DNA of 64,000 nt from Paenibacillus piscarius. Its GTDB lineage: Bacteria > Bacillota > Bacilli > Paenibacillales > Paenibacillaceae. The stretch covers positions 124,001 through 188,000 of the forward strand of contig NZ_JAIEUI010000009.1 in the NCBI RefSeq assembly GCF_022234545.1. The letters run 5' to 3'. Made by a program: the position numbers and the translations under genes. Position 1 is the stretch's first letter. Each line of letters opens with the position of its first letter. The notes under the pieces are model-generated. The model had not been told where the DNA came from. It saw nothing but the letters and a program-made list of their open reading frames with translations, and did no database searches. Shown here in pieces: positions 44,472-54,389 of this stretch.

Positions 44472-45356
44472 ATGAAAAAGGTAAAGAAGGTAATTATTCC
44501 GGCAGCCGGGCTAGGCACACGTTTCCTTCCGGCGACCAAGGCAATGCCGAAGGAAATGCTGCCGATTATCAACAAACCGACAATCCAGTACATCGTGGAG
44601 GAGGCCATTGCCTCCGGGATTGAGGACATCATCATTGTGACCGGTAAAGGGAAGCGGGCGATCGAGGATCACTTCGACAACGCTTTTGAACTGGAGTCCC
44701 GGCTGCTGGAGGACGGCAAGCTGGATCTGCTGAAGGAAGTGCAGCGGTCGGCCAAGGTTGAGATTCACTACATCCGGCAAAAAGAACCCAAAGGTCTGGG
44801 CCACGCGGTATGGTGCGCGAGACGGTTCATCGGCGACGAGCCCTTCGGTGTGATGCTCGGGGACGATATTGTCACCGGCAAGGTTCCTTGCCTGAAGCAG
44901 CTCATTGACCAGTATGAAGAGACACAGAACTCGGTCATCGGGGTTCAGGAAATCCCGGATGAGTTCACGAACCGCTACGGGATTATCGAGCCGGATCTGC
45001 AGGATGGACAACTCTACCGGGTCAACAACTTCGTCGAGAAGCCGGCCCTGGGCACAGCTCCTTCCAATCTGGCGATCATGGGACGTTACGTATTTACACC
45101 AAAGATTTTCAAGTATCTGGATCTTCAGGAGAAGGGGGCCGGCGGCGAAATTCAGCTCACGGATGCGATTCAGAAGCTTAACCAGAGCGAGCGCGTGTAT
45201 GCCTACAACTTTGACGGTACCAGATATGATGTCGGCGAGCGGCTCGGATATATTTTGACCACCCTGGAATTTGCCCTGGAGAGCGAGGATCTTCGCTATC
45301 AGGTCATGGATGCTATGGCGGAATGGCTGAACAAGGCGGGCCAGGTCACGCACTGA
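44472..45356 (+). CDS. galU: UTP-glucose-1-phosphate uridylyltransferase
   Basis: 294 residues from ATG 44472, with GGGAGG eight bases upstream. Nucleotidyltransferase signature GLGTRFLPATKAMPKEMLPI, LGDDIV, FVEKP and ending region FDGTRYDVGERLGY. Makes UDP-glucose for the polymer and, via the Ugd encoded downstream, UDP-glucuronate. Cytoplasmic. Confidence 0.97.
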   Translation: MKKVKKVIIPAAGLGTRFLPATKAMPKEMLPIINKPTIQYIVEEAIASGIEDIIIVTGKGKRAIEDHFDNAFELESRLLEDGKLDLLKEVQRSAKVEIHYIRQKEPKGLGHAVWCARRFIGDEPFGVMLGDDIVTGKVPCLKQLIDQYEETQNSVIGVQEIPDEFTNRYGIIEPDLQDGQLYRVNNFVEKPALGTAPSNLAIMGRYVFTPKIFKYLDLQEKGAGGEIQLTDAIQKLNQSERVYAYNFDGTRYDVGERLGYILTTLEFALESEDLRYQVMDAMAEWLNKAGQVTH

Positions 45357-45443
45357 GCGGCTGAGCCGGTACTCACTGCAGGTAACGCCTGAATGAAATC
45401 ACGAAGCACTACTGCATACACCTTTTAGAGGAAATAAGGAGAG

Positions 45444-46136
45444 ATGAGCATGCAAAAACTGCCGGAAGACTATGAGGCCGTCCTGCCGAAACTTTACATG
45501 CTACATGCCAAAGAAGGAAACAAGGGGATGGAATCCTACCTGGTGTTGAAGCGGATGATAGACATTCTGTTCTCCGTTCTTGGCCTTCTTGTTCTGCTGC
45601 CGCTGTTCGCACTGGTCGCTGTCCTGATCAAGCTGGAGGACCCGAAGGGCAAGGTGTTCTTCCGCCAGATGCGGGTCGGCAAGGATGAGAAGCTATTCCC
45701 CATGTACAAGTTCAGATCGATGGTCTCCAATGCCGAGGAATTGAAGGCGAATCTGATGGCATATAACGAGGTCAGCGGAGCGATGTTCAAGATCAAGAAT
45801 GATCCCCGCATCACACGGATCGGAAGATTCCTGCGCAAGACCAGCATCGATGAACTGCCCCAGCTCTGGAACGTGCTGATGGGCCATATGAGTCTCGTCG
45901 GTCCCCGTCCCCCGCTCGTTGAAGAGGTGGCGCAGTATACAGAGTATGACAAGCAGCGTCTGCTGGTGACTCCGGGCTGCACCGGCTACTGGCAGGTGAA
46001 CGCCAGAAACAGCGTCGGCTTCGATGAGATGGTCCAGCTGGACCTGACTTATATCCATATGCGCAGCACGATGCTGGATCTGAAGATCATAGTCAAGACG
46101 GCTCTGATGCTGCTGGGCTCCAAGAATGCATATTAA
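45444..46136 (+). CDS. Undecaprenyl-phosphate sugar-1-phosphate transferase (priming enzyme)
   Basis: 230 residues: one N-terminal TM (about 37-58) and the conserved catalytic part of the bacterial sugar transferase family: KVFFRQMRVGKD, MYKFRSMV, RKTSIDELPQLWNVLMG, VGPRPPL and PGCTGYWQVNARN. It places the first hexose phosphate on the lipid carrier. The short form (no PglC extra helices) resembles EpsL and similar enzymes. The 31-residue N-terminal extension before the TM is unusual. Confidence 0.93.
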   Translation: MSMQKLPEDYEAVLPKLYMLHAKEGNKGMESYLVLKRMIDILFSVLGLLVLLPLFALVAVLIKLEDPKGKVFFRQMRVGKDEKLFPMYKFRSMVSNAEELKANLMAYNEVSGAMFKIKNDPRITRIGRFLRKTSIDELPQLWNVLMGHMSLVGPRPPLVEEVAQYTEYDKQRLLVTPGCTGYWQVNARNSVGFDEMVQLDLTYIHMRSTMLDLKIIVKTALMLLGSKNAY

Positions 46137-46154
46137 ATATCTGGAAATTGGGTG

Positions 46155-47096
46155 ATGCCGATGTTTGTACACGGAGATGTACCTGAGATTTCCATCATCA
46201 TTTGCACCTATAACCGTTCAGCGCTGCTGATTAAAACATTGCGTTCGCTGCTGCCGCTGGAGGCTCTGCATCAAGCCGAGATCATCGTGGTCGATAACCG
46301 GTCTACCGATGAGACGGCGGAAGTAGTCAAAGGGTTCATTGATGCCCATGGTGCGGATATGGATATCCGTTATCTGCTGGAGCCGGTTCAAGGGCTCTCG
46401 GCAGCCCGCAATACAGGGATTCTGGCTTCCAAATCACAGCTCATCGCGTTCCTGGATGATGATGCGATTCCTTGCCGGACCTGGATTACGACCATCGTGA
46501 ACACCTTCGCGGAGAAGCCGGAGGTGATGGCGATGGGCGGCAGGATTGCTCCGATCTTCGAGAGCACCCGGCCGGACTGGCTGATCAAGCCGTTCGAGCT
46601 GCCTTACACGATTGTCGACCTGGGGGGCCGGATCAGAGAATATCCGAAGGGGCTTCATCCGTGCGGCGCCAATATGGCGATGCGCAAGCCGGTGTTCGAC
46701 ATCAGCCTGTTCCCGCTGGAGCTGGGCCGCAAGGGCGATTCGCTCCTCTCGGGCGAGGAGACCTGGCTGTTCAGCCAGCTGCAGCAGGAAGGGCATTCCA
46801 TTCTCTATCATCCGGAGATGAAGGTGGATCATTTCGTTCCGCAGAGCCGGCTGACTGAGGACTGGATCATGAAGCGGTATTACAGCCAGGGCATCTCGAA
46901 TGCGATGAAAAGCGAAGGGATGAAGGATCACCTGCTGCTGCTCTGCAAGACAGGGGCTAAAATTGTGTATATCCTGGCAGATTCCGTATTGTCCCGCAGT
47001 AAGGGCAGGAAGCTGCTGAACCGGTGCCGTCTGGAGAGCATCCGCGGGACGCTCCATATGATCTGGAACCGGAAGAGGGAATCCGCAGCGGGATGA
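46155..47096 (+). CDS. Family 2 glycosyltransferase
   Basis: 313 residues. GT-A fold: ISIIICTYNRSALL, VVDNRSTDETAE, ARNTGILASKSQLIAFLDDD (DxD equivalent about 107), and GGRIAPIFES. Cytoplasmic, adding one sugar to the lipid-linked repeat unit. The start could also be GTG 46152 or ATG 46161; ribosome site GGGTG is weak. Sugar specificity cannot be read from sequence. Confidence 0.9.
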   Translation: MPMFVHGDVPEISIIICTYNRSALLIKTLRSLLPLEALHQAEIIVVDNRSTDETAEVVKGFIDAHGADMDIRYLLEPVQGLSAARNTGILASKSQLIAFLDDDAIPCRTWITTIVNTFAEKPEVMAMGGRIAPIFESTRPDWLIKPFELPYTIVDLGGRIREYPKGLHPCGANMAMRKPVFDISLFPLELGRKGDSLLSGEETWLFSQLQQEGHSILYHPEMKVDHFVPQSRLTEDWIMKRYYSQGISNAMKSEGMKDHLLLLCKTGAKIVYILADSVLSRSKGRKLLNRCRLESIRGTLHMIWNRKRESAAG

Positions 47097-47109
47097 GGGG
47101 AGGCGTAAG

Positions 47110-48456
47110 ATGACAAATTTTGAGTGGGGCTCCAAAATGAATAGCTTGCCGTACGGAATGCTCTATCTCGCAGCTGCGCTGTTCCTCGGAACAGCGGTCA
47201 TCTTCCAGCCGGTTATCGCGGTAGCCGCCGTATTCTTCATTCTGCTGCTGGTTGCCTCCCTGTCGCGTCCTGAGCTGATCAGCTATTTCGTTCTGCTCAC
47301 CACGGCTGTATCGATCAACTTCCTGTACAGCGGCAGCATGTTCGGCATTGAGATTCTCTCGCTCTACAAGCTGGTCATTCTGATGCTGCTCGTGCCGTGT
47401 ATTCTGGTCAACGGTCTGAGGTTCCGGCTCAGTCCTCCCTTATGGGCGATGCTGGCTCTGGTCTTCATCACCTTCACCTTCTCGGTGTGGCTGCCGGAGA
47501 TGAGCGCCTCGATTGCGGTCAAAGCCTTCATCGGGCTGTCGCTGCCGTTCGTGCTGCTGCTCATCAACTGGAAGAAGGAGATCGCCGATAAGCAGATCCG
47601 GCTCATCGCCCTGCTGCCGGTGGTCAGCATCCTGCTGGGTATCCTGCTGCAGTTGGCGAATCTGCATCCGATGCTGGCTGTCGAATTCACAGGTGCTGTA
47701 CGGGTGCAGGGAGCGAACATTCCGCCCCATCTGGCGATGCTGGCCTTCATCGGGGTAGCCATTTCATTCATTGAGATCAAGCGCAGCCCGCAGCATACCC
47801 GGTACTACTACATTCTGCTGGGTCTGAACTTCGTAATTCTGGTGGTTACGGGAACACGGGGGCCGGTGCTGGCGCTGGTTCCGATGCTGCTCTACTACTT
47901 CTACGATATTTCACGGGCGTTCCTGAAAGGCAAGAAGCGGTATCTGATTCCGCTGCTGGGCTCGCTGCTGATCGTGACCTTGGCGGTATATCTGCAGCTC
48001 GACAATATCAAGAAGCGGTCCTTTGAACGGACGACCGAGACGGGCATTGACCTGTCGGGGCGGGCGGAGGCCTGGGAGTACTTCCTGAACAAGGCGGCGG
48101 ATTCACCGCTTGCAGGACGGGGGCTTGGCTCTGTAACAGTGGCCAATGACGGTACCTTGTACGGCGGGTTTGTCGTCCCGCACAACGAGTATATCCGCTT
48201 CTACTACGACGGGGGATACATCGGCGCTGCGCTGCTCCTGTTGTCCCTGTTCACTGTGTTTCTTCTGGTATACCGGGTGCTTCCGCCGGCGGTCAAACCT
48301 TATTATTTTCTTTTGATTGCAGCTTTTCTGATCTATTCTTTCACGGATAACACGCTGTCGACGGTCCAGTTCATCATTCCGTTCTGCTGGTACCTGAACT
48401 GCCTGTACCGGTCTTCACAGCTGGCCGATTCCCCACAAAAAGAAGTGATACGATGA
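47110..48456 (+). CDS. O-antigen ligase/polymerase-like membrane protein (Wzy-like 1)
   Basis: 448 residues, about 11-12 transmembrane helices. The Wzy_C/O-antigen ligase signature is visible: VVTGTRGPVLALVPM and, after a large loop, LAGRGLGSV and VPHNEYIRFYYDGGYIGA. It probably polymerises repeat units outside the membrane. It overlaps the following GT26 gene by ATGA. A second Wzy-like gene lies 800 bp downstream, so one may be polymerase and the other a ligase or attachment enzyme. Confidence 0.87.
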   Translation: MTNFEWGSKMNSLPYGMLYLAAALFLGTAVIFQPVIAVAAVFFILLLVASLSRPELISYFVLLTTAVSINFLYSGSMFGIEILSLYKLVILMLLVPCILVNGLRFRLSPPLWAMLALVFITFTFSVWLPEMSASIAVKAFIGLSLPFVLLLINWKKEIADKQIRLIALLPVVSILLGILLQLANLHPMLAVEFTGAVRVQGANIPPHLAMLAFIGVAISFIEIKRSPQHTRYYYILLGLNFVILVVTGTRGPVLALVPMLLYYFYDISRAFLKGKKRYLIPLLGSLLIVTLAVYLQLDNIKKRSFERTTETGIDLSGRAEAWEYFLNKAADSPLAGRGLGSVTVANDGTLYGGFVVPHNEYIRFYYDGGYIGAALLLLSLFTVFLLVYRVLPPAVKPYYFLLIAAFLIYSFTDNTLSTVQFIIPFCWYLNCLYRSSQLADSPQKEVIR

Positions 48457-49226
48457 ACCAAGTGAACATGTTCGATGTCAATTTCGATAACTATGATTTC
48501 ATGGACCTGCTTGATTACATTGACAGAACGATTCAGGAGCGGAGCCAATCCTACATCCTGACCTGCAATGTCGATCATGTCATTAAGCTCCGCAAGGATA
48601 AAGAGTTTCAGGAAGTGTACTCCGAAGCAGGTGCGGTGGTCGCTGACGGGATGCCGCTGATCTGGGCGTCCAAGATGCTCGGCAAGCCGCTGAAGCAGAA
48701 GGTATCAGGCGCGGATCTCTTCAGCCGCCTGGGCCATGCTTTTCAGCAGAGGCAGTACCGCCTGTTCTTCCTCGGCTCGGCCGAGGGCGTAGCGGAGCAG
48801 GCGACGAAGAATCTGAAGGCCGCCTACCCGGACATCAATGTGGTCGGCTGTTATTCTCCTTCCTACGGCTTCGAGCATAACGAGGAGGAGAACCGGCAGA
48901 TCATCGACATGCTGACGGAGAGCCGGCCGGATATTGTCTTCGTAGGCGTGGGTGCGCCGAAGCAGGAGAAGTGGATCTACCGCCACTATACCTCCTACCG
49001 GGCGCCGATCTCGATCGGTGTGGGCGCGACCTTCGATTTCCTGTCCGGCTCCGTGAAGCGGGCACCGGATTTCATGCAGCGGACCGGAATGGAATGGCTC
49101 TGGAGACTGAGCCAGGAGCCGGGCCGCCTCTGGAAAAGATATCTGGTGGACGATGCCCAGTTCCTGGTGCTGCTGCTCAAGGAGCTGCGCAAACGGGATA
49201 AGGTGAAAAGCAGCCGTGCAGAGTGA
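48453..49226 (+). CDS. WecG/TagA/CpsF family glycosyltransferase (GT26)
   Basis: 257 residues. Family motifs: TCNVDHVIKLRKD, VVADGMPLIWAS, GADLF, FFLGSAEGVA, VFVGVGAPKQEKWI and IGVGATFDFLSG. TagA-type enzymes add N-acetylmannosamine to lipid-linked GlcNAc; CpsF-type members add other sugars. The match is strong but the donor is unknown. Coupled by four-base overlap to the Wzy-like gene. Confidence 0.94.
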   Translation: MNQVNMFDVNFDNYDFMDLLDYIDRTIQERSQSYILTCNVDHVIKLRKDKEFQEVYSEAGAVVADGMPLIWASKMLGKPLKQKVSGADLFSRLGHAFQQRQYRLFFLGSAEGVAEQATKNLKAAYPDINVVGCYSPSYGFEHNEEENRQIIDMLTESRPDIVFVGVGAPKQEKWIYRHYTSYRAPISIGVGATFDFLSGSVKRAPDFMQRTGMEWLWRLSQEPGRLWKRYLVDDAQFLVLLLKELRKRDKVKSSRAE

Positions 49227-49261
49227 ATGCAGCGGCGTAAGACGGGAGGCGGGGAAGGATC

Positions 49262-50755
49262 ATGTTAAGCAGAGATGAGAATAGTCTGAAGTTTCCATCA
49301 GGAGCGGCCGTCAAGTCGGCCGCAGTCATGGCTATGATCGGCGCTGCGGCGCTCATTCTGCCGCTTGTGATCGGCTTCGCCAGCGCGAAGCTAAGCTCTT
49401 CGAACAGCCTGCAGGGCGTGATCCTGGCCGGCATCCTGTTCCCGGCCTTCCTGCTGGCGCTGCTGAACACACGGCTCCTGGTCCCGTACACGCTGCTGGT
49501 CTGGGCGGTGGCTCCAGAGCTGCGGCGGATCGCAGACTGGTATGAGGGAGTGTACCACTCGGTCTCCCTGCTCAGTCTGGCCCCGCTGCTGACCGGAGCG
49601 ACCCTGGCGATTCCGGTGCTAAGAGAGATACACCGGGTCCGCAAATCTTCCACCCGGATTCTCCTGCTGTTCTCCGTTGCGCTCGCTTACGGCGCAATCA
49701 TCGGCCTGGCGAAGAACGGCATCGGCTCGGTCTACGATCTGGCGAATTATATCGTGCCGCTGCTCCTGATTCCGTTCTTCGCGGTTACGAAGTTTGGGCC
49801 GAAGGATATTGACCGGCTGCTGTACGCTTTTGCCAATATTGCCGTGCTGGTTGCGATCTACGGGATTGTGCAGTATCTGACCGTTCCCCCCTGGGATGCC
49901 TTCTGGATGAACCATGCGGATATGATGTCGATCGGTACGCCGTACCCCCTGGAGATCCGGGTCTTCTCTACACTGAACTCGCCGGGGCCGGCGGCCACCT
50001 TCCTGGTCTTCGCACTGGTGCCGATGATTCTGGAGCCCAGATGGCGCGGGACCCTGCGCTGGATCGGCGTGATGCTCGTCGTGGTCTGCCTGCTGACTAC
50101 GCTGGTCCGCTCGGCCTGGCTCGTGCTGCTGGTGATGCTCCTGGTCTACATTGCTTCATCCCCGTCCAAGGGCAAGTGGAAGTCGCTGCTTCAGCTGGTC
50201 TTCGTGGCGGCGGCGCTGTTCTGGGTCGTTCCGAAGCTGCCGGGAGCCGAAGGACTGGTGGCCCGGGTCGAGACGCTCTCTGATGTGCAGGAGGACCACT
50301 CCTACAATGAACGCCTCACCCTCTGGACCAACATGCTTCCGATGGTGGCCAGCAATCCGGTGGGCCAGGGCATCGGCAGTGTAGGACAGGGCACGAAGCT
50401 GGGCAACGGCGGAGAGCTGGGCGAGTACGGGAACATGGATAACGGCGTCATCGCTCTGCTGCTGACCTTCGGTATCCTTGGCGCATTATTCTTCTTCGGG
50501 GCTCTAGGCGTAGTCGTCAAAGAGATCGGCGTCAGGGTCATGCGGAAGAATGAACTGCAGCCCTACGCCCGGCTCGCACTGGCGGCCTGGATGGGAGCGG
50601 TGGCCAGCCTGGTCTCGGATAACGGCTTCCCCGGACTGAAGGGGTATCTGATCTGGATGCTGATCGGGCTTGGCCTCAGCGCCGCAGAGTTAACACAGAG
50701 CAGAAAGAAGGGAATTCCTCATGCAGCAGTCAAGCGCCAAGTCACTTCCCGCTAA
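49262..50755 (+). CDS. O-antigen polymerase-like membrane protein (Wzy-like 2)
   Basis: 497 residues with about 12 helices. The Wzy-type loop includes YNERLTLWTNMLPMVASNPV and QGIGSVGQG, followed by MDNGVIALLLTFGILGALFF. Its 3' end overlaps the flippase start by 35 bases. Two Wzy-like proteins in one locus is unusual for a single polymer. Confidence 0.85.
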   Translation: MLSRDENSLKFPSGAAVKSAAVMAMIGAAALILPLVIGFASAKLSSSNSLQGVILAGILFPAFLLALLNTRLLVPYTLLVWAVAPELRRIADWYEGVYHSVSLLSLAPLLTGATLAIPVLREIHRVRKSSTRILLLFSVALAYGAIIGLAKNGIGSVYDLANYIVPLLLIPFFAVTKFGPKDIDRLLYAFANIAVLVAIYGIVQYLTVPPWDAFWMNHADMMSIGTPYPLEIRVFSTLNSPGPAATFLVFALVPMILEPRWRGTLRWIGVMLVVVCLLTTLVRSAWLVLLVMLLVYIASSPSKGKWKSLLQLVFVAAALFWVVPKLPGAEGLVARVETLSDVQEDHSYNERLTLWTNMLPMVASNPVGQGIGSVGQGTKLGNGGELGEYGNMDNGVIALLLTFGILGALFFFGALGVVVKEIGVRVMRKNELQPYARLALAAWMGAVASLVSDNGFPGLKGYLIWMLIGLGLSAAELTQSRKKGIPHAAVKRQVTSR

Positions 50756-52094
50756 CCGGGTCTGGTCGACCTTCCGGCGGTTCACGAAGAGCAAGGACAA
50801 CAGCTCGGCTGCCGTCAAAACCATGTTCGTCAGCGTACTGATCCTGCTGGTCAATATGCTGACCGGCGTGCTGACCGCCCGCTATCTCGGCCCGTCAGGC
50901 CGGGGCGAGCAGACAGCGATGGTGAACTGGTCGCAATTCCTGGCCTTCAGCATGAGCTTCGGCATTCCCTCGGCGCTGATCTACAATGCCAAGCGGAACC
51001 CGGAGGATGCCGGCGTGCTGTACCGGATCGCCCTGCTGATCGGCCTGACCTTCGGAACGCTCGCTATGGTGGTCGGCATTCTCGTCCTGCCTTACTGGCT
51101 GAAGTCGTTCAGCCACGAGGTGGTGGTCTTCGCCCAGTGGTCCATGATCCTCTGTCCGCTGATCGTCATCTCGCAGATCAACAATGCCGCCTTCCAGTTC
51201 AGAGGCGATTACCGGACCTTCAACTGGACGCGTTACCTGGTGCCTATGCTGACGCTGGCGGCCATCGGACTTCTAATCCTCACCGGATATATGAATCCGT
51301 TCACGACCGCGCTGGCTTATCTGGTGCCCTCGGTTCCGATATTCATCGGCATGACCCTCCTGCTGCTGCGGACCTACAGGGTGAAGCTGAGAGAGGCCTA
51401 TCTTAATTTCAAACGATTGTTCACCTATGGTCTCGGCTCCTACGGGAACGACCTGCTTGGACAATTCTCGGTGTACATAGACCAGATCATCATTGCCGGT
51501 CTGCTCAGACCGGCGGATCTGGGGCTCTATGCGGTTGCGGTCAGCCTGTCGCGCATGGTCAACTTCTTCGCCAATTCGATCACGGTGGTGCTCTTCCCGA
51601 AGGCCTCTGAGCTGTCGAAGGACGAAGCGGTGGCCCTGACGTTCAAGGCTTTCCGGATCAGTACTACCTGTACCCTGCTTGGCGCCGTATTCCTGATGCT
51701 GGCCGCGCCGCTGGTGATCCCTTTGCTCTACGGCAAGGAGTTCAACACCGCGCTGACCGTATTCCGCCTGCTGCTGCTGGAGGTTACCATCAGCGGGGGC
51801 ACACTGATTCTGGCCCAGGTGTTCATGGCGCTCGGCAAGCCGAAGTTCGTCTCCATCCTGCAGGGTGTCGGCCTGATCCTGGTGATCCCGCTGCTGTTCC
51901 TGCTGGTGCCGAAGTTCGGGCTGTTCGGAGCCGGAGCGGCTATGCTGTCATCGGCGGTGCTGCGGTTCCTGTTCATTATTCTTAATATCAGATACAACCT
52001 GAAGGTCAAGCTTCCGCGGCTGCTCATTAACGGCCAGGACCTTCAGTGGCTGAAGACGACGATGAATTCGTACATTCGCAAGAAACCTGTGTAA
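50721..52094 (+). CDS. Wzx-type polysaccharide flippase (MOP/MATE superfamily)
   Basis: 457 residues with 12-14 helices. Typical start LNARYLGPSGRGEQ-like (here LTARYLGPSGRGEQ), FSVYIDQIIIAGLLRPADLG in the middle, and LFPKASELSKDEA. It flips lipid-linked repeat units from the cytoplasmic to the outer face. Followed by a 250-bp gap that contains a structured repeat. Confidence 0.92.
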   Translation: MQQSSAKSLPANRVWSTFRRFTKSKDNSSAAVKTMFVSVLILLVNMLTGVLTARYLGPSGRGEQTAMVNWSQFLAFSMSFGIPSALIYNAKRNPEDAGVLYRIALLIGLTFGTLAMVVGILVLPYWLKSFSHEVVVFAQWSMILCPLIVISQINNAAFQFRGDYRTFNWTRYLVPMLTLAAIGLLILTGYMNPFTTALAYLVPSVPIFIGMTLLLLRTYRVKLREAYLNFKRLFTYGLGSYGNDLLGQFSVYIDQIIIAGLLRPADLGLYAVAVSLSRMVNFFANSITVVLFPKASELSKDEAVALTFKAFRISTTCTLLGAVFLMLAAPLVIPLLYGKEFNTALTVFRLLLLEVTISGGTLILAQVFMALGKPKFVSILQGVGLILVIPLLFLLVPKFGLFGAGAAMLSSAVLRFLFIILNIRYNLKVKLPRLLINGQDLQWLKTTMNSYIRKKPV

Positions 52095-52185
52095 GCAGGC
52101 AAGTAACTAGCTGATTCAGCGAGCCGGGAATACAAGGCGAGCGACGAATTGCTTAAATCCAAAGGACAGTATTTTGAGGAAAGTA

Positions 52186-52305
52186 GAGAAAATTTGGAGC
52201 TGTAGAAGCGTCAGCGTTCGCCTTTGTCTTCTGATTTCTACCGCGATCAGCGGTTCTAATCAGGAAATCAGAAGACAACAGCGATCGGAAGCCCAAATGT
52301 TTCTC
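52186..52305 (+). repeat. 120-bp structured intergenic repeat, copy 1
   Basis: Matches copy 2 at 58857-58976 over the full 120 bp. A perfect 15-bp stem TTGTCTTCTGATTTC (52224-52238)/GAAATCAGAAGACAA (52264-52278) encloses a second stem ACCGC (52240-52244)/GCGGT (52250-52254). Changes in copy 2 preserve pairing. It lies between the flippase gene and the next glycosyltransferase. Confidence 0.88.
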
Positions 52306-52348
52306 GGATTGACGACGAATACTGGACTGCTAAAAGGGAGGATACCTC

Positions 52349-53209
52349 ATGGATTCACTGACAAATGTGCTTGGCGGCCGGGGCAGCTACCCGATCTCGG
52401 CAGTCATCATTGCCCAGGACGACGAAGTCCGGATAGCCAAGGCCATTCAGTCCTGCCGGTTATTCGCCGATGAGGTGGTTGTCATCGACGGAGGAAGCAA
52501 AGACGGAACGGTACAGCTGTCCGAGAGCCTGGGGTGCCGGGTGTTCGTCAACCCATGGCCCGGATATGCCAAACAAAGGGAATTCGGAGTGGCGCACGCG
52601 GTCCATGACTGGGTCTTCCTGATTGATACGGACGAAGTGGTCAGCGATGAGCTGGCCCGCGACATTCTGGAGCGCAAGCCGGGACTGACGGATGCCACTG
52701 TGGCCTTCTCGCTGTACCGGATCGGGGATTTCCTGGGCAAGTGGCTGGATAAGGGCGAATATCTGGTGCGGCTGTATAACCGCAAGGAATACAGCATCCG
52801 TAACTCGCTGGTGCATGAGATCCCGGAGGTGTCGGAGGATCGCACCGTGAAGCTGAACGGAACGCTGTGGCATCAAGGCTTCCGCAGCATCAACGACCAT
52901 GTCGCCCGGTTCAACAAATATACCGATCTGGAAGCAGAGACTGCCTTCGCCAGCGGCAAGCCGTTCAAGCTGAGCCGTCTGCTGCTCCGGCCGCCGGCGC
53001 GCTTCGTGCAGAAGTATTTCCTGCACGGCCTGTTCAAGAAAGGCATTTCGGGATTCGCCGTATCCGTATTCTGGGTGATGTATGAATTCATGGTCGGCTT
53101 CAAGCATTACGAATTGCACAGCGCAGGCAAGCTGGCCCGGCACAACGAAGCGGGCCAGGCAGAGAGGAAGAAGAAGAGCAAGGAGGAGAGAAGCTATGTC
53201 GTACAATGA
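52349..53209 (+). CDS. Family 2 glycosyltransferase (WaaE/KdtX-like)
   Basis: 286 residues, GT-A fold: ISAVIIAQDDEVRIAKAIQS, VVVIDGGSKDGTV, FLIDTDEVVS and the typical LWHQGFRSINDHVARFNKYT near 175. This pattern is seen in LPS-core beta-glucosyltransferase-like enzymes that also occur in exopolysaccharide clusters. GGGAGGA lies before the ATG. Its last 14 bases overlap the start of the next gene. Confidence 0.9.
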   Translation: MDSLTNVLGGRGSYPISAVIIAQDDEVRIAKAIQSCRLFADEVVVIDGGSKDGTVQLSESLGCRVFVNPWPGYAKQREFGVAHAVHDWVFLIDTDEVVSDELARDILERKPGLTDATVAFSLYRIGDFLGKWLDKGEYLVRLYNRKEYSIRNSLVHEIPEVSEDRTVKLNGTLWHQGFRSINDHVARFNKYTDLEAETAFASGKPFKLSRLLLRPPARFVQKYFLHGLFKKGISGFAVSVFWVMYEFMVGFKHYELHSAGKLARHNEAGQAERKKKSKEERSYVVQ

Positions 53210-54389
53210 CGGGTTGAACATTATGACAACCGGCCTCAGCTGGCCTTCATTACAGCCGGGCGGCTTGAATACCTACTTCAAATCCGTATGCGAGCAGCTC
53301 TCCATGCGCAACCGGGTGCACGCCCTGATCTGCAGCCAGGAGACGCCGGAGACTCCGAAGGAACTGATCATCCACAACGCCGGGGACCCCAAGGAGACCA
53401 TCTGGAAGCGCAAGGATGCGTTCCAGCGCAAGGCGGCAGCCCTGATGGGCGAGGGGAGCGGCAGGATTGATATCCTCTATACCCACTTCGCTCCTTACGG
53501 CATCGGCCCGGCCTTAGAGGCGAAGAAGCGGGGCATCCCGGTCATCATGACCTTTCACGGACCCTGGAATGAAGAGATGAAGATTGAGGGTCAGGGCATC
53601 AAGCATCGAGTGAAGACAACGATTGCCAAATCGATTGAACATAAAGCTTACAAGCTGGCGGACAAATTCATCGTCCTGAGCGATTATTTCCGCAACATGC
53701 TGCACGAGCTGCACGGAGTGCCGCTGCACAAGATCATCGTCATTCCGGGAGCGGCGAATGTTGAGCGGTTCACACCGGCACCGAACAGGCTGGCTGTCCG
53801 CCGGACGCTGAATCTGCCGGAGGGCGCCACCACGGTGCTGACCGTCCGGCGGCTGATGAACCGGATGGGCCTCCTGCAGCTGCTGGAAGCCTGGAGACAG
53901 GTGTCCGAGCGGTTCCCGAACGCGATCCTGCTGATCGGAGGCAAGGGGCCGCTGCGCGGGGAGCTGGAGGAGCGGATCGCCGATTACGGGCTGGGCAACA
54001 AGGTCCGGCTGCTCGGCTACATTCCCGATCATGAGCTGGCCTCCTACTATCAGGCGGCGGATATGTTCGTGGTCCCTTCCCAGGCGCTGGAGGGCTTCGG
54101 CCTGATTACGGTTGAGGCGCTGTCCTCCGGTCTTCCGGTGATGGCGACCCCGGTCGGCGGCAACAAGGAGATTCTGCAGGGCTTCCGTCCGGAGCTGCTG
54201 TTCAAGAGTGCAGCCAGCGAAGATATGGCGGAAGGCATGATTCATATGCTTGGCAACCGCAAGCTGCTGCCAAGCCGGGAGGAATGCCGGAATCATGTGC
54301 TGGAGAAGTATACCTGGCAGCATGTAGGCGACCAGGTGGAATCGGTATTCCTTGATACTCTGGGAAAGGATGTGGCTGCAGGATGCTAA
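53196..54389 (+). CDS. Family 4 glycosyltransferase
   Basis: 397 residues from ATG 53196, with AAGGAGGAG upstream; upstream in-frame codons lie inside the previous gene. GT-B fold: SWPSLQPGGLNTYF, middle VLTVRRLMNRMGLLQLLEAW, and the donor-site pattern VVPSQALEGFGLITVEALSSG, with the EX7E glutamates in that segment. It overlaps the next gene by seven bases. Donor unknown. Confidence 0.92.
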   Translation: MSYNDGLNIMTTGLSWPSLQPGGLNTYFKSVCEQLSMRNRVHALICSQETPETPKELIIHNAGDPKETIWKRKDAFQRKAAALMGEGSGRIDILYTHFAPYGIGPALEAKKRGIPVIMTFHGPWNEEMKIEGQGIKHRVKTTIAKSIEHKAYKLADKFIVLSDYFRNMLHELHGVPLHKIIVIPGAANVERFTPAPNRLAVRRTLNLPEGATTVLTVRRLMNRMGLLQLLEAWRQVSERFPNAILLIGGKGPLRGELEERIADYGLGNKVRLLGYIPDHELASYYQAADMFVVPSQALEGFGLITVEALSSGLPVMATPVGGNKEILQGFRPELLFKSAASEDMAEGMIHMLGNRKLLPSREECRNHVLEKYTWQHVGDQVESVFLDTLGKDVAAGC